A DNA stretch of 64,000 nucleotides from Capitella teleta (Eukaryota; Annelida; Polychaeta; Capitellidae), in the NCBI GenBank assembly GCA_000328365.1, contig KB310318.1, forward strand, positions 300,401 to 364,400, written 5' to 3'. Positions 14,667 through 33,063 of the stretch are shown piece by piece. The stretch's first letter is position 1. Every line of letters starts with the position of its first letter. A model generated the notes under the pieces. That model was not told where the DNA came from and searched no databases. It saw nothing but the letters and a program-made list of their open reading frames with translations. The translations under genes and the position numbers were made by a program.

Positions 14667-17476
14667 GATCAGAAATCAGTACATAATCTGCCATAATTCT
14701 TTAAAAGCGGATGTGCAAACAATCATTCTTGTGTGTGTTGTTGCCATGGTGACCCTTGAGCGCTGGACGAAGGTTGCTATGACAGTTGGCTGTCAATTAG
14801 AAGACGGATGGACTGCAATACAATGGTCACACGACTGTGCGTGATGGATGGAGCCTTCCTGAACTTGAACATTGAAGAATGGATCTGTGTGTGCATGTGT
14901 CCTTCTTCGCTCGAGCTTTGATGTTCGGTTCTGTGACTAAGGTTGACTCCAAGGGTTTCTAAAGATCAGGTGGATTCAGTAAGAAAGAGAGGGGTGAGGA
15001 TGGATTCATGTGGAAAAAAAAAAAAACACATCCATAACTGAGATTCGGGCACAGATATGAGCTGAAGAAATTGAAGATGTGAACTAAGATGCAGGGTGCT
15101 AAAGAAGTATGAGAAGATCATAAGAGCATGAAAGAGGGAATGCGAAGGAAGTGGTTGTGGAAATGATTCAAACCATGACCTGTATTTTGAGTCATGTATG
15201 CATGAAAGCATTGCCTGACCGCTATAGTAATTATATGCAGAGTTAATAATTATCGCCTGGAGGGACAAGCAAACAGACACATATACACGCCAAGGTTGGC
15301 AACTGTCATCCTATCTATGAATTGTAATGATACCGTAGCTTGACTGGGTCATGACCTGGGGTTGTATGTGATGATATGCATGAAAATGATACACAATATT
15401 GAATTCTGGCCCGTCACCCTGTGGTTTAAGCCGAGAACAATGGGTGAAACAAGACACCAGGGGATGAAGATTAATTTTCAGATGCTGGCTGGCATAAAGA
15501 CACCCAGCATCATCAGATGATCATCAGTTGCCGGGATGCCATCAGAGATCCACGCGGAGACAAAAAGGTTAGTGCTCGACAATTATCAAGTTGAAAGATC
15601 TGCTGCCATGGCAACCATGGATCGCTGCTTGGTAAATTAAGCTTGGTGTTATGGTAATGGAAATGACCAGCCTTGGCTTTAAAATATGGACGGGATTATG
15701 TCCAGTAGGCTGCATTTCTGAGTTATTGCAATGGACAGGGATTGGAATTTATATTGGAGTGGACCATCCATCTTTGTCCAGTTGGGCATGGTACGCTTTG
15801 TCCCGTTTTTGGCGTGCAGTTGATGATGTTATCTGAGCGACTTGTTCTTTTAATTGTGCTCAATTCAGCAGAAGGAATTCTCCTGACCTCTTGACCTCCT
15901 AAAGAGGTGTAATCTTTGCTCCTCTTCTTTGTCCGGTGTCAATGACGTCCGCACGTGCCACGTTATCGTATATATTGATTCCCACGTTTCACTTCAAAGC
16001 AGCAAAATTTGTAAAGCCCTATATACATATGTTTTTTTCTCTCGTCTCAATCAATCAATCAATGCTCATCTCTGTTTGAGCTTACGCAATGGCAGCTTAC
16101 AGTAGCACACCATTTTATTTGATTTTTAGTTCAGCAGAGCATAATCATGGGATAATTAATGAGTTTTCTGGAGCAGGGTGCAAAAAGCTTTGGCAGTTTA
16201 ATGGACGAGGGATCACAATTAAAGCAGTCCAGCAACCACAGAGGGTGTCATAATGAGCAGAAGGGGGTGTCACCATTACCCCTCCCCCTTTTCCAATCTC
16301 CCAAATGTACCCAGGCCTCATTGCATTAGCTCTTTTATCCACACAAATTGAATTGTTGTACGCGTACTCCGATTTCTCCTGTATTTGATGGATCATCCCT
16401 TGGCGAGCCTGGGCAATATTTGGTTGGGGACCTCGCTCTTCCCCTATGGACAGCGAGAGACAAAGAGCAGGGGCGGATACCCAGGGCTGGCGAGCCCCCT
16501 TATCTCTCTCCCCACTACCTGCACCGGGGTCTATCTCCACCCCCTCACGAAATCCCCATGGACTCCATAGCTCATTTATTTTACCCCATCAACTGTGAAA
16601 ATTCATCTGGGGCTTAAACTATCAAAACTGATCAGGTTTGTAATTGCCTTTTTCCTCTCCCTGGTCTTTTTGCACCAACGAATTTTTTTCCAATATTCAT
16701 TTTTTCTGCATCAATATATCCCGTATTAAGCCTCTGGTCCTTATGAAATCTTGCATCACATTTGCCATTAAATCTTGAGTGTTTTAAATGCTTAATGTTT
16801 AATATATACATATTATTTCTTGATTGAATCATTTGCATGCATCCATAACACTTTCTTTGGAATCTTAAGACAATTACAGGTAACCTCGGCTAACCTGATC
16901 GCAAAACTTTCCATCAATCTTAGGTGAGTAATTGTTCAGGCACTGTGCCAATTATGTAACCTGATCCTAGCATTAGCCGTTCCATGGTCAGTGACCCCAG
17001 GTGCTAAACAACCTTGAGTAATAATTGTAGGTGGCTATGCACTTCCTCAGCGTGTTGTGAATAATATGACACTTGTACAATTTATGAGTTTCTTCCTGTG
17101 CAGAGAAAAATATTTTAACGAAATAATTACCATAGCATGATTGAGTAGGAGAAGGGGAAGCAGATGAGAGCTGTATTAATGATAGTCTTCAACAGTAGAT
17201 ACCATAACTCATTCCTCTTAACGTTTTCTCTCTCCGTGGAATGCATTATCCTTTGAGCTGTGTAGTTTTGCCTACCCTTCCCGTCCTTTGCAGCATGAAC
17301 AGTTGGGACCCCAGAGATAAGGCATATCCCCACATATGCAGGCTTTGCGAGGCTTACAGTCTTTGTCTTCACTGCCGTGTATAGTGCGGGTGTTCATCTA
17401 AGAGGTTCTACTATAACAACTATGAATACTGTGGAGTCATCATCGCGTATTGAAGAAGGACGAGTTTTAGCAATAA
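14667..17476. other. Intergenic DNA between gap and microRNA, no gene seen
   Basis: It contains X-box-like motifs at 14740-14753, 14773-14786 and 15602-15615, and a GC-elevated block at about 16240-16620 that may be a regulatory element. TTTCGTT-type words are much rarer here than left of the gap. Open frames (for example 16145-16540 minus) have no protein features. Confidence 0.6.
15602..15615. promoter_or_regulatory. X-box (RFX-type) motif
   Basis: GCTGCCATGGCAAC is a near-perfect palindrome around CCATGG, one mismatch from the full X-box. Confidence 0.5.
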
Positions 17477-17546
17477 CCATGTACACTGTAGAATAGGCTT
17501 GTGATTTCAATTAGTCAACACAAGCTCGGTTCTACAGGGTCAATGG
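17477..17546 (-). ncRNA. mir-10: mir-10 family microRNA precursor hairpin
   Basis: On the minus strand the 5' arm (17519-17540) reads ACCCTGTAGAACCGAGCTTG and ends TG. From the preceding G it matches the miR-10b type (seed ACCCUGU) at about 20 of 23 positions. The differences are the first base and two bases near position 17-18. The 3' arm is at 17481-17503. The pairing is CCAT/ATGG at the base, a 2x2 internal loop, AC/GT, one mismatch, an 8-bp stem CTGTAGAA/TTCTACAG, a small 4/3 internal loop, a perfect 7-bp stem GCTTGTG/CACAAGC, and a 15-nt terminal loop (17504-17518). This is the normal size and shape of a Drosha/Dicer substrate. It lies on the Hox transcription strand, 2.3 kb past the Antp stop and 15 kb upstream of the Lox5 ATG. 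It may share the Antp transcript or have its own promoter. Seen: sequence match and fold. Inferred: expression and arm choice. Confidence 0.9.
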
Positions 17547-19856
17547 GCATTGTGACTTTCATCTCCATGACGACGGTTGCTGAGTAACCAAGGCAGACGA
17601 CTCTGATATGCTGAAAAATGTGTGTGATACGGGTGCAGTGTAATGTGTGTAACAATACATGACATTACCACCAAATTGTGGGCATTCTTTATTGTCATTA
17701 CACTTCAGTTGACACAACGTTACAATTGATGGGAATACATGTAAATTATGCAATATATTTGATGCAGAAAGCATACTTGATTAAAAAGGAGGAAAATAAA
17801 ATATACATAAGCAAGTAAGCTGGATACACAGATAATATAATTATGTAATACTTGGAGTTAATTAGCATAATATATGCAAGGAGAGCAGCAAGAAAAGAGA
17901 AAGTTATTTCGTGATTATTACGGAATAAACCATATGCAAGCACTGCAAATCACACAAAGAAGTAATGAAAAGTTATTGGAGTATTATGGCACAATGAATG
18001 CTCCCTCTGTGAGATATTTCATCGATTTCATGGCTGTAATAAAACAAAGTCATTAAAACAGTAGGTTCCAAACATTCTTAAAGCAAAGAAAAGTAACAGA
18101 ATTGAAAATTATACCAAGCACATGTTTTGTATTAATTTCTTGCTATTATGATACCCTGGAGTGGAGCCTGTATTTTGTGTTTCCTTAAGGAGTACTTAAC
18201 AAATAATATTTAGTTGTAAACAAATAAACAAACGTGATTTTGAAATGGAACACAATGGAAGCGGTTATATACATCAGTATAATAGGAAAACATGAGAGCA
18301 AAAGATTATAACATAATTGCACAAAAAGAATTGAAGAAAAATAATATAATAATAACAGGTTGACCTACTTTTAATGAAAAGCTGGTCAGTTTACCCTTTT
18401 AGCCATAGCGTCATACAATTGGCCGGAAAATTACGTCTTTTAAGACTAACACAATATTAATTAATATACATATATCATATCATATATAAGAGTGTATAAG
18501 AGAAGAAAGATACAAGAAGAAAATTACCCTTTCATAATGTGTAAGCAAAACAAATGTGAAAATACAATGTGGAACTAAAAAAACACACTCTCACTTTCAC
18601 AGAAGCAGCTCTCATTATGTCTTGTGAGACAGCAGGACTAATACAAACTAAACAGTTCAATGTTACCCTTTTTTTCATTATCCTTATATGGAATAATATA
18701 ATGCCACAACAGTAAAACACAGCTTGACACAAACACACGTTGATAAATAATTTGAATACATAGCAAAATTACCCTTTTTTATGCTGAAGAGAAGTATATA
18801 AAGTCAATAGTAATGATAATAATGATAATAATAAAAAAGGCTGTCAGTTAAAATGGATTCCATTAGATTAAGGGTGAGGTGATTTCATATTCTGGTATAT
18901 ATCTATCAAACGTTAGCTTAACGTTAGGCCAAAGTTAGTGTACAAAATAGGAATTTGATTTGTTTTTTAAATAATTGTCTGTGACTAATTAGTAAAGCTG
19001 CATAATTTTAAAAATTGTTTGTTCAACTCAGTTGATTTGTTTTGAAAAATTGGAAAATTCAACAATAAACATGCATAATTATCGAAATGAAATATATAAT
19101 GGCACATTCAGAACTACAAGAATAATAATAAAAATCCAACAAATATTACCCTTTCGTTTTGTTTGACTGATTTTTTGTTTTGTTTTCCTTTTTTTGCAAT
19201 GAACATGAAATGAAGGTTTACCCTGACACATAAATATTGCAGAACAATTGAAAAATAGAGAATAACATCCAATAAAAGCCATTTCAAATGGTCGACCTCA
19301 TTCCTAGTTGATGTTCTCTGGGGTTACTACCACCAACAATTATCCATCGTCAAAAACATTCCTAGAACCAGTGAAAACTAACCAAGAAGTTTTTGTATAA
19401 GCTAAACTGAGCATATGTTTTTAATATCGTAATAGGTAGTAATATCTGAGTACTAAGAATCAGATCCATATTGCCCTAATTGTATAAATGGACAAACAAA
19501 AAGAAGAATTACAATACACTGAACACATGATTCCATTATACAAAGAGGAGTTTGACACAATGTATGAAAGAGTATTAAGTACAGATCTAACTATAGCTCA
19601 CAACCTCATATATTGTAGTGTAAGGAGTTTAATGGGGAGTGACTGAATTGTCTCGTTGGTGTCATGTTATGTTTAGAAGCTTGAGCAATCATGGTGACCT
19701 GCTATAGCTTAGGATCTAATGGAGTATGCCTAATGTAGTCTACCATGCAAGGGACTGGAAAATTTTCTACAGGGGACAATATTACTACAGTGACTCATGG
19801 CTTGATTTTTGGGGTATGGCATTCTTGAGATCAGGGATGGACGTGAATCCTAATGA
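17547..19856. other. Antp 3' flank / possible 3' UTR
   Basis: AT-rich DNA downstream of the Antp stop. Candidate poly(A) signals on the minus strand are ATTAAA (19633-19628) and AATAAA (17693-17688). If the distal one is used, the 3' UTR would be about 2.2 kb and would end just before the microRNA. The interval also holds a recurrent TTACCCT motif (18391, 18524, 18663, 18769, 19146, 19218). No other gene is seen. Confidence 0.45.
17688..17693 (-). terminator. Candidate distal poly(A) signal for Antp
   Basis: AATAAA on the minus strand, about 2.16 kb downstream of the stop codon and about 140 bp before the mir-10 hairpin. The hexamer is common in AT-rich DNA, so this is only a candidate. Confidence 0.2.
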
Positions 19857-25965
<6,109 letters not shown>

Positions 25966-26656
25966 CAAATTGTGATCTCATCCAAGGATACATCGGCACA
26001 GTGCTTGAGTTTTCTCCTTCTCCATCTCCTTCACCCTCTGTGCCCCCAGGCGATTTGCTCCCTGGACTGCTGACACCCTCTTCGGGAGTTTCAGGCTGCT
26101 TGGCATCACTGTCAATGTTGTTGTTATTTTTAGGTTTGCTTTCAACTGATTCTTCTTTGATAACTTTGTCTGAATCCTCAACATCTTTGTCTTTGTCCAA
26201 TTGTTCATCTTTGGATGGCTTGGAATAATTTCTGGCGTGTTCTGGGGAGGGATTGCTGTTGGAGAGGGGAGTGGGCGTCTGATGTGGCCGACTCTCGGTG
26301 CTGCTTCGGCTGGATGGAGTTGCAGAGTGGTGGGATGAAGATTTGCTCAGGGATGAGATGCTGGACAGAGCGTTAGACTTGTGACCAGAATCTCCCAAGT
26401 AACTTCTATCCAGGACAGAGCTTGAAGTGTTGTAGTAGTGGGAGCTATGGGCAGCTATCGGGCGAATGGTATCCATTCTTTCATATGGAGGAAATGTTGG
26501 ATAACCACCGGCGGCACCACTGTGTGGACTAGCCCCGGCTGCCGAGGCATGGTCATGATAACCTTCGAAGGATCCATTGACTGGATGACCAGAGTATGGA
26601 CTTGAGGTTGCTGTGCTCTCTCCAGCCAAGTAAGTGCTAGCGTAGTAGGAACTCAT
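25966..26656 (-). CDS. Antp: Antp-like Hox gene, exon 1 (N-terminus to hexapeptide)
   Basis: The exon codes for 230 residues starting MSSYYASTYL, a usual Hox N-terminus. The ATG at 26656 has A at -3, and stops lie in frame upstream. Features in order: a Gly/Ala/Ser region (34-51), the motif PPYERMD (56-62), a long Ser/Thr/Pro-rich region (76-140), a charged Lys/Asp/Glu segment (146-176) with an IKEE sumoylation-type site (K167), an Asn run (177-180), a Gly/Glu-rich stretch (203-215), and the hexapeptide MYPWMR (222-227) followed by SQF. YPWMRSQF is the same as in fly Antp. The linker from hexapeptide to homeodomain is short, seven residues. The donor G|GTGAGT is at 25965. Spliced, the protein is 310 aa. 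Open frames on the opposite strand here are shadows of this repetitive coding sequence. Confidence 0.92.
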
Positions 26657-26775
26657 CTTGCTGAAGATTGACTAGTTTGAGAGAAATGTTAGTGGACCTT
26701 GTGAAGTCCAGACTTTCCAGGAGGATGAAAGCCTTTTCTTCTTCCTCCTTCTGGGTTTGGCTCGTTGTTTTCTTC
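26657..26775 (-). other. Antp 5' leader with candidate upstream splice acceptor
   Basis: On the minus strand a TTTATTTATTTCCAG|GAAG sequence at 26775/26776 looks like a good acceptor 119 bp upstream of the ATG. The leader may therefore be joined to a non-coding 5' exon further right. This is inference only; the promoter was not located. Confidence 0.35.
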
Positions 26776-28000
26776 CTGGAAATAAATAAAGACATGTTAT
26801 CCATAAACCATTGTTGTTGAGCTGCAATACCTGAGGGTGAGAATTGTCAACAACATTAGGAACGATTGGAAACAAACTAAACGCCAATCCCACCAACAGT
26901 GAAAGGTGTTGACATGCAAGGATGTATCTGTAATGAGGAACCCATTTGCTGCATGTGCATGTATGACAGTGATGGAAGGGGTGGAGATAGGGTTGAATTT
27001 ATAATTAATTTCTTCCTTTGTGAAAACAAACCAATGGGAACAAATGAGCACAGGTAGGTAATGAATATTACAATGAAGGGTCATTAAGCCACGAAAGCTC
27101 TCCTCCAATCAGCATTGTGCTTTATCCTGTTATTACATCCACAGCTGTTAATTGAGGAAGAATTAGTGTGTCACTGATTTATTATCACGTTGTGTTTTAA
27201 TTGAATTTCGTCATAATTACTGGGATTATTGAGAGTTGGGCTCATTTATACTGCAATCATCTAATACAGAGACCGAGATGTGAAGATCGTACATTTGAAA
27301 TTGAATCCCAAAATATTGGTAACAGCGTGAAATACAGATACTAGTAATGACATTGATGAATAGTTCTGACTAAGTGTAACACCTTTGTATTTCCTTTTGA
27401 TCATTCGATAATGGTTCTTAATTAGTTCCAGGTGACAAAGTAGATGCGTGGATTATGATGAAGTGCAGAGAGCTTGAGGTTGACATTTAACAAACAATAA
27501 ATTCTCAGAATTCTGAAAAAAGGGGGAAGAGGTATTATAGACTACATGTTGTATTGTTGTATAAATAGTACATTTATCCTTCTAAAGGCGGCACGGTCAG
27601 CATAAGTGAAACATAGAGCATCAACAGATGGTTGAACAATCCCATTATTGCTCACAAATGAGTTCAAAGTGGGTAAAAGAGAGAAATGCCCGGCTTGTTT
27701 CACTGGAAAATCCATCAAAATCAACAAAGCCATCAAGTATAATGAACCCAGCAACTGACAAGGAAGATACTAAACATACATGACAAAGGCAGATGTTCTT
27801 GTGTCTGGTTCTGTTGCTGTGGAGTCTTAGGTTGCCATGGTACCATTAGTAACAACAGATCAGCGCATCTGTTGGAGCTGGTATACTGGGTCAAGCAGGA
27901 ATTTTGGACTGATATTGTTGAGCTTTGTACAGCTTGTGTGTGGGAAGGGGGAGGGGTGTTGTAGTCTGTGTACTAGAGATAGGACAGAGGGTACCTCAGT
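26776..28000. other. Antp 5' flank, no gene seen
   Basis: AT-rich sequence with one X-box site at 27831-27844 (GTTGCCATGGTACC). It contains no clear TATA box or initiator that can be tied to a start site. TTTCGTT-type words are rare until about 28 kb. Confidence 0.45.
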
Positions 28001-28418
28001 AATTGGGTTCAGAAGGCAATTTGCATACGATGTTTCGCGATAAACCACCCCAGGCTCTTCGCTTTTGAAGTCCGCGTGTATTGAGGCCTGGGATCCAACG
28101 TAAAACAGCTAACTTTTGACCTATGACATCAGAGCCTTGAACCTCTTAGACACGCTCATTTGGCTGCCTAATGACGGAGAAAGACGTCTCATTGGCCCAC
28201 GTCTTGAATATATTAAGAAGAAACTCGTTAGTTTCGTTGGTGGGAGTGAGAGCATGGAATGAATAATGATTAAGGTAGCCCCCGGTGGTTATGTAATAGA
28301 AAGTCCTTGGTTTCACCTTCAAAATAATGCGCAAATAAAACGAATACATAAAACTATGTGTAACTGCAGTATTGAATTTTACTATTTTAGAACGAATGAA
28401 GCTGAAAAGTAAATATGA

Positions 28419-28456
28419 TTAACTGAATTTCGTTTAACTGAATTTTAACTGAATTT
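28419..28456. repeat. 12-bp direct repeat x3
   Basis: TTAACTGAATTT occurs at 28419, 28434 and 28445, the last two overlapping by one base. Confidence 0.8.
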
Positions 28457-29656
28457 TCTGAGTGCACGTAAAGTAATACATTTTTATTTGGATTTTTTCG
28501 ATGGATAAGCGACTAAGTTTAGTTGCCATGGTATCGATATGAGCTCATCATAGGCCTACAATGAAGACGACTCCTCGTTTTTTTTCTTAAAACATGTTGA
28601 GAGAATATTTCGTTTAACCGTCAACGAAATCTTGATGAGAGAAGCAGTGGAGCTGGAAAGTTCAAGGCGGACAGATTCCGTGTAGATACCAGTTTACTGT
28701 GATAAATCGATGGCCTGTCTATAGGAACGAAGACACGCCTTGTGTTAGGAGAATGTAAGCCAGGTTTTAAAATGAAAGCAATGTCTATGAATATTTCTTC
28801 AGGTATTATTTCTTTCGTCATTATATTCCTTTTTTTCGTTAGCAAAGTGACGATTCTGAGAGGAAGATGTTATGCAGAGTGTTACATTCATAAGTTTCGA
28901 TGATTGCCACGCGTTAGAATTCAATTTGCGAGGACAACAAAAAATACTAGAATCGAAAAATACAAATAAAACATTACCCTTCAATTTATTATTTCATATC
29001 GTTATTTCGTTTGCCGCTTATTTCGAGTCATTAGTTTGTGGTGAGAGAATCTATCTGAACTAGTCAATTCAAACGAACAAGTTTATAAAAAGCAAATCTG
29101 AATTATGATAAATTCCTTTGATTTATTAATATTCCTATTACTTTATTCGTTGCATTACATGGGTTATTTCTATCAAATCGATTTTATCCGTTGCCATGAT
29201 GTTATTAAGTGCATGGTGAGTAATTTTTATTTAATCTCTCGTACTGGAAACAAACTCAGATTTAACGAATAAATATTTTTGAATAAACAATCTCATGAGG
29301 ACAATCACAATATTTGAAGCTACATCTTATTGCAAATGAATAAATGTACATGCTTATTACGAAATAACATATATATAAATTACAATTTTTGCGATATTTA
29401 AAATTTATCACATTACTCCCTGTTTTTAATTATTGAATTCAAATTTGAAGCAGCATAATCTATGTGGCTAATCGTGTCTATTTCGTCATAACTATGAGCA
29501 AAGCGAGTACATGCATTGAGCAGTCAATAGCTCAATTTCACTCTTTAAATCATTTCATGTTTCGATTGAAAACCCGTACATATATATTTTGGATTATACG
29601 TATTATTATTTGGATTGACGTGGGATCAACCAAACGACATAATGAAAGTGTTTGGC

Positions 29657-29687
29657 AAAAAAAGAAAAAAAAAAAAAAAAAAAAAAA
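29657..29687. repeat. Poly-A tract
   Basis: About 30 A with one G. No element body was recognised next to it. Confidence 0.95.
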
Positions 29688-30268
29688 GCAAGTTCATATT
29701 TCAGTATTAATAATCTGATGTAATTGCAATTATTCCATAATTAATTTCGTTGTATGAATAACATGTTTTCATGACATATTTAGCAATTTTCGTTACTTGC
29801 AATTCGTGATTATGTTATGGATCGTGTATTATACCATGCACGTAGATGAATATATCACACTGCTTGCGAGACATGTAGAGACGCTGACAATGGAGCATCA
29901 TATGATTATATTCCGCGAGACATTTCCTTGTATCAACCAATTTTTACAACGGATTGATATTGGCATAGAGTCTCCTTTAATAAAACATAAAAATGTCATG
30001 CAATTTCATGCCAAGAAAATTAACCAATGCATCACGTTTTTAGAATTGAGACTGAAATATATTATATATTGGGAGACATATTCATTACCCGGTGTTACAA
30101 AAACGTGTTGTTAGGATGGCGTTATTGGCTACCACAGGCGGCAAAGGGAGATTACTCCTGAAGATGGATCACTTGCTCGCAATCTCGACCATTGGAATCC
30201 TGACAGTGAAAAAATAGCCACCAGCTTATGATTGATCACATGGATTATCTGCAACACGTAAGTTTAGG

Positions 30269-30331
30269 GTTGCCATAGCAACCAGAAATGGGTTCATGCT
30301 CGGCCAGGAAAAAACTTGTTGCCTTGACAAC
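30269..30331. promoter_or_regulatory. Paired X-boxes, one a perfect consensus
   Basis: GTTGCCATAGCAAC (30269-30282) matches the RFX X-box consensus fully. A second site, GTTGCCTTGACAAC, lies at 30318-30331, 49 bp further on. Confidence 0.55.
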
Positions 30332-32717
30332 CGGCAGAGATTATTTTCGTTGGTGATGTATGCCATGGGGATGAAGAGTGCAAGTCGTTTCAAAGGGAAG
30401 CTCGATAAGGTTGTTTTCTTATGAACATACACTCACTTCAATCAGCTGTCAGAACTCTACTGATCGATTACGCAGTACAAGGTGGTTTCAATTCTTCACA
30501 TCTTAACCACCCTCTCATCTTGGTATGCTGAATATATTGTGTATACATAATTGCATGTGTATTATATTATAACAATTTCGTCAGTTACAACTATTATGGT
30601 CCCTCCCTCACATCGAAAATTGAACCAACGCGGCCCGAGCGCATTTTTTCCTTTGTGTAGAATTTAAGCATGTTTGAGAACAGACGGGTTTGTATTACCT
30701 TGGAAATGCCGACATCTTTTGCTGTGAGTTGTCATATTGGACGCGTCGCTATCGATCTTGTAGTGGCTGTGGTGATGTATCGATTTATCCTCAATAATCC
30801 ATAGAGTTTCCGATAAAATCATCGGATACACACAATCGATTGTCGCCCACTCGGCTAACCTCCGTCTGCCGACTCGCCTGTGACTATTATGCAATAAATC
30901 TCACAAATATTACAACAAAATTAAATCTAAAATTATCAAGAATGAAATATAATATTATTGCACATCATGTTTGATTATGCATGTTTGATAATCTTCCGTA
31001 TTTAAGGAGTATTCGTTAATTTTAGATCGCATCTCTGGCGGCACTAACGGAATCCAAGATGGCTGCCGAATGCTTAGCAACAGGGGCAAGGTCACCGTAG
31101 CGACCACTAAACCACCATCCGTTGCTGTGTATCCCCATTTTATCGCTGTCTTGCCCCGTTTATGCGCATTTGGGTTCGCGTTGGAGGTCATAATTTAACG
31201 TAATTCGGGCGTTGACCTCGTTCTGTCGATTTATGAGAAGGGGAAAAACTCGGCTAGACTCCAAAATGGCGTCGTGAAAATTATGTTCGACCTACAAGCA
31301 GTTATCGCTTTATTTATCGCCCTTTTATGTGCCTTCCTCGAAGCTTTTGCTGAAGGTTTGTAAACAGAACACGCAATTTATGTACATGACCCACTGAGGC
31401 TACAGAACTGAGAATTATACGAGGTTTCGCTTCATTTGATACATTTCAGAGGCAAGTAGGGCTTGATAAGCTTTATTTTTCGTTTGATTGATCATAATTC
31501 CAATTGATTTGAACCACTATCCGATATAACTCTTAACGAATGATTCGTTATTAAAGAAAATTAAATTCCAGCTTAATCGAAATTAATTTTTTTTTAAGGA
31601 TAAACGGAATATATGAATATATATATAATTTTTCGTTTCTTTCATCGGTTCTCCTGTCTATTCATATGTATTATCCTAATTTGAGGCACATGATCGTGTC
31701 ACTTGATGTATATATATAACACTGGGTGGGGTTAGGTCGATACAAACACGCGCCAATATGAGCTTTGAATGTCATAACTGGAGCAAAAGATCAAAACAGC
31801 GCTCTTCACGTCGGCCGTAAATACCAAAGCATTGATGTGAAAGTGAAGAATGAGGTGACTTTGTGTTATAAATGGCAACTTCGAATGCTCATAGATCATA
31901 CAGTAGCAATTTCATTTATTTAGTATACATATCCGATAGTTCAGCGACCTTGATATAATATTGTATGAGTAATACTGTTATATTTTGGGGTATTTCGTTA
32001 CAGGAGAATATAATTAAATTTCCAATCGGATGAATACACATTTCAGCGCATAGTGCTGTCAATAAAATTAAAATCGAAGCGGGAAATTTTCACTGTTATA
32101 ATATATTTTGACATTCCAATTTACCTTCTATGCAATTCAGAACATCACAAATTAGACACCTTTTTTTCTCTCTCTCGCCTATTGAATACATTCCTAAAGA
32201 CAAATATAATGGCAGTTTGGAACATTATTTTAAAACTTGAGTATTATTATTTTGTATGCCTGTATACATTATATTTGCTATTATCCGAACAAACAAACAA
32301 ATAAGCAAACAAACCAATAAAGGGAATTCTGTGTATTTTCGGTTAAATACAGCAACGTAATTACCACCGAAAAGTAATCGAAAAAAAATTCAATTAAACG
32401 CATCGAAGCAGAAAATTGCCTCAATATATTTGTTCATTAAGATGTAATTCCAATCTAGTCTTATCGAATAAAAGGAGGGAAATTGGCTGTGTTAAAGCCA
32501 AGGTCGATTGCAATCACGCGCTTTAGATCCAGAATTCATGGTCAGATTAGGGAAGGCAGACGTGTTGATTTGGCCGAGAGAAGGAGCTCTTGCTCCGCTA
32601 GGCTTCGGGGGAGACCGAGGGTGAAATCGCAATCCATTCTGCTCCCCTCTTTCTTCCTTTAGGTTGGAGGCCACTAATGGAGTTTTTGTTACTCTTTCTG
32701 TATTCATTCCATGCGTG

Positions 32718-32750
32718 GTTGCCATGGGGATCTCTCGTTGCCAAGGGATC
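32718..32750. promoter_or_regulatory. Paired X-box-like half sites
   Basis: GTTGCCATGGGGAT (32718) and GTTGCCAAGGGATC (32737) are in tandem, 19 bp apart, inside a GC-elevated island. Confidence 0.4.
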
Positions 32751-33037
32751 CTATCGGAATTTTTTTTCCCCATAGAACAAGCACTTTGGATCATGGAAGC
32801 AGATGTGTACTGCGATATAAGGAATTCTTTATCCGTTACATATAAATTATTGTTGATATATTTGGAAAATTTATATTTATATTCGATGTATGTCCACCAC
32901 AAGCAGAAATTATTCTGATGATCCTAGCATAGATATTCGATACACTTAATAAAATTAATATTAATACGTTGAAGACACAACGAATTATTCATGTCAGCAG
33001 TAGTAAAAACAAAAAAGAGAGGCGATGACCAAAAGGG

Positions 33038-33063
33038 TTTTTTTTTTTTTTTTTTTTTTTTTT
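33038..33063. repeat. Poly-T run (26)
   Basis: Pure T homopolymer. Confidence 0.95.
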
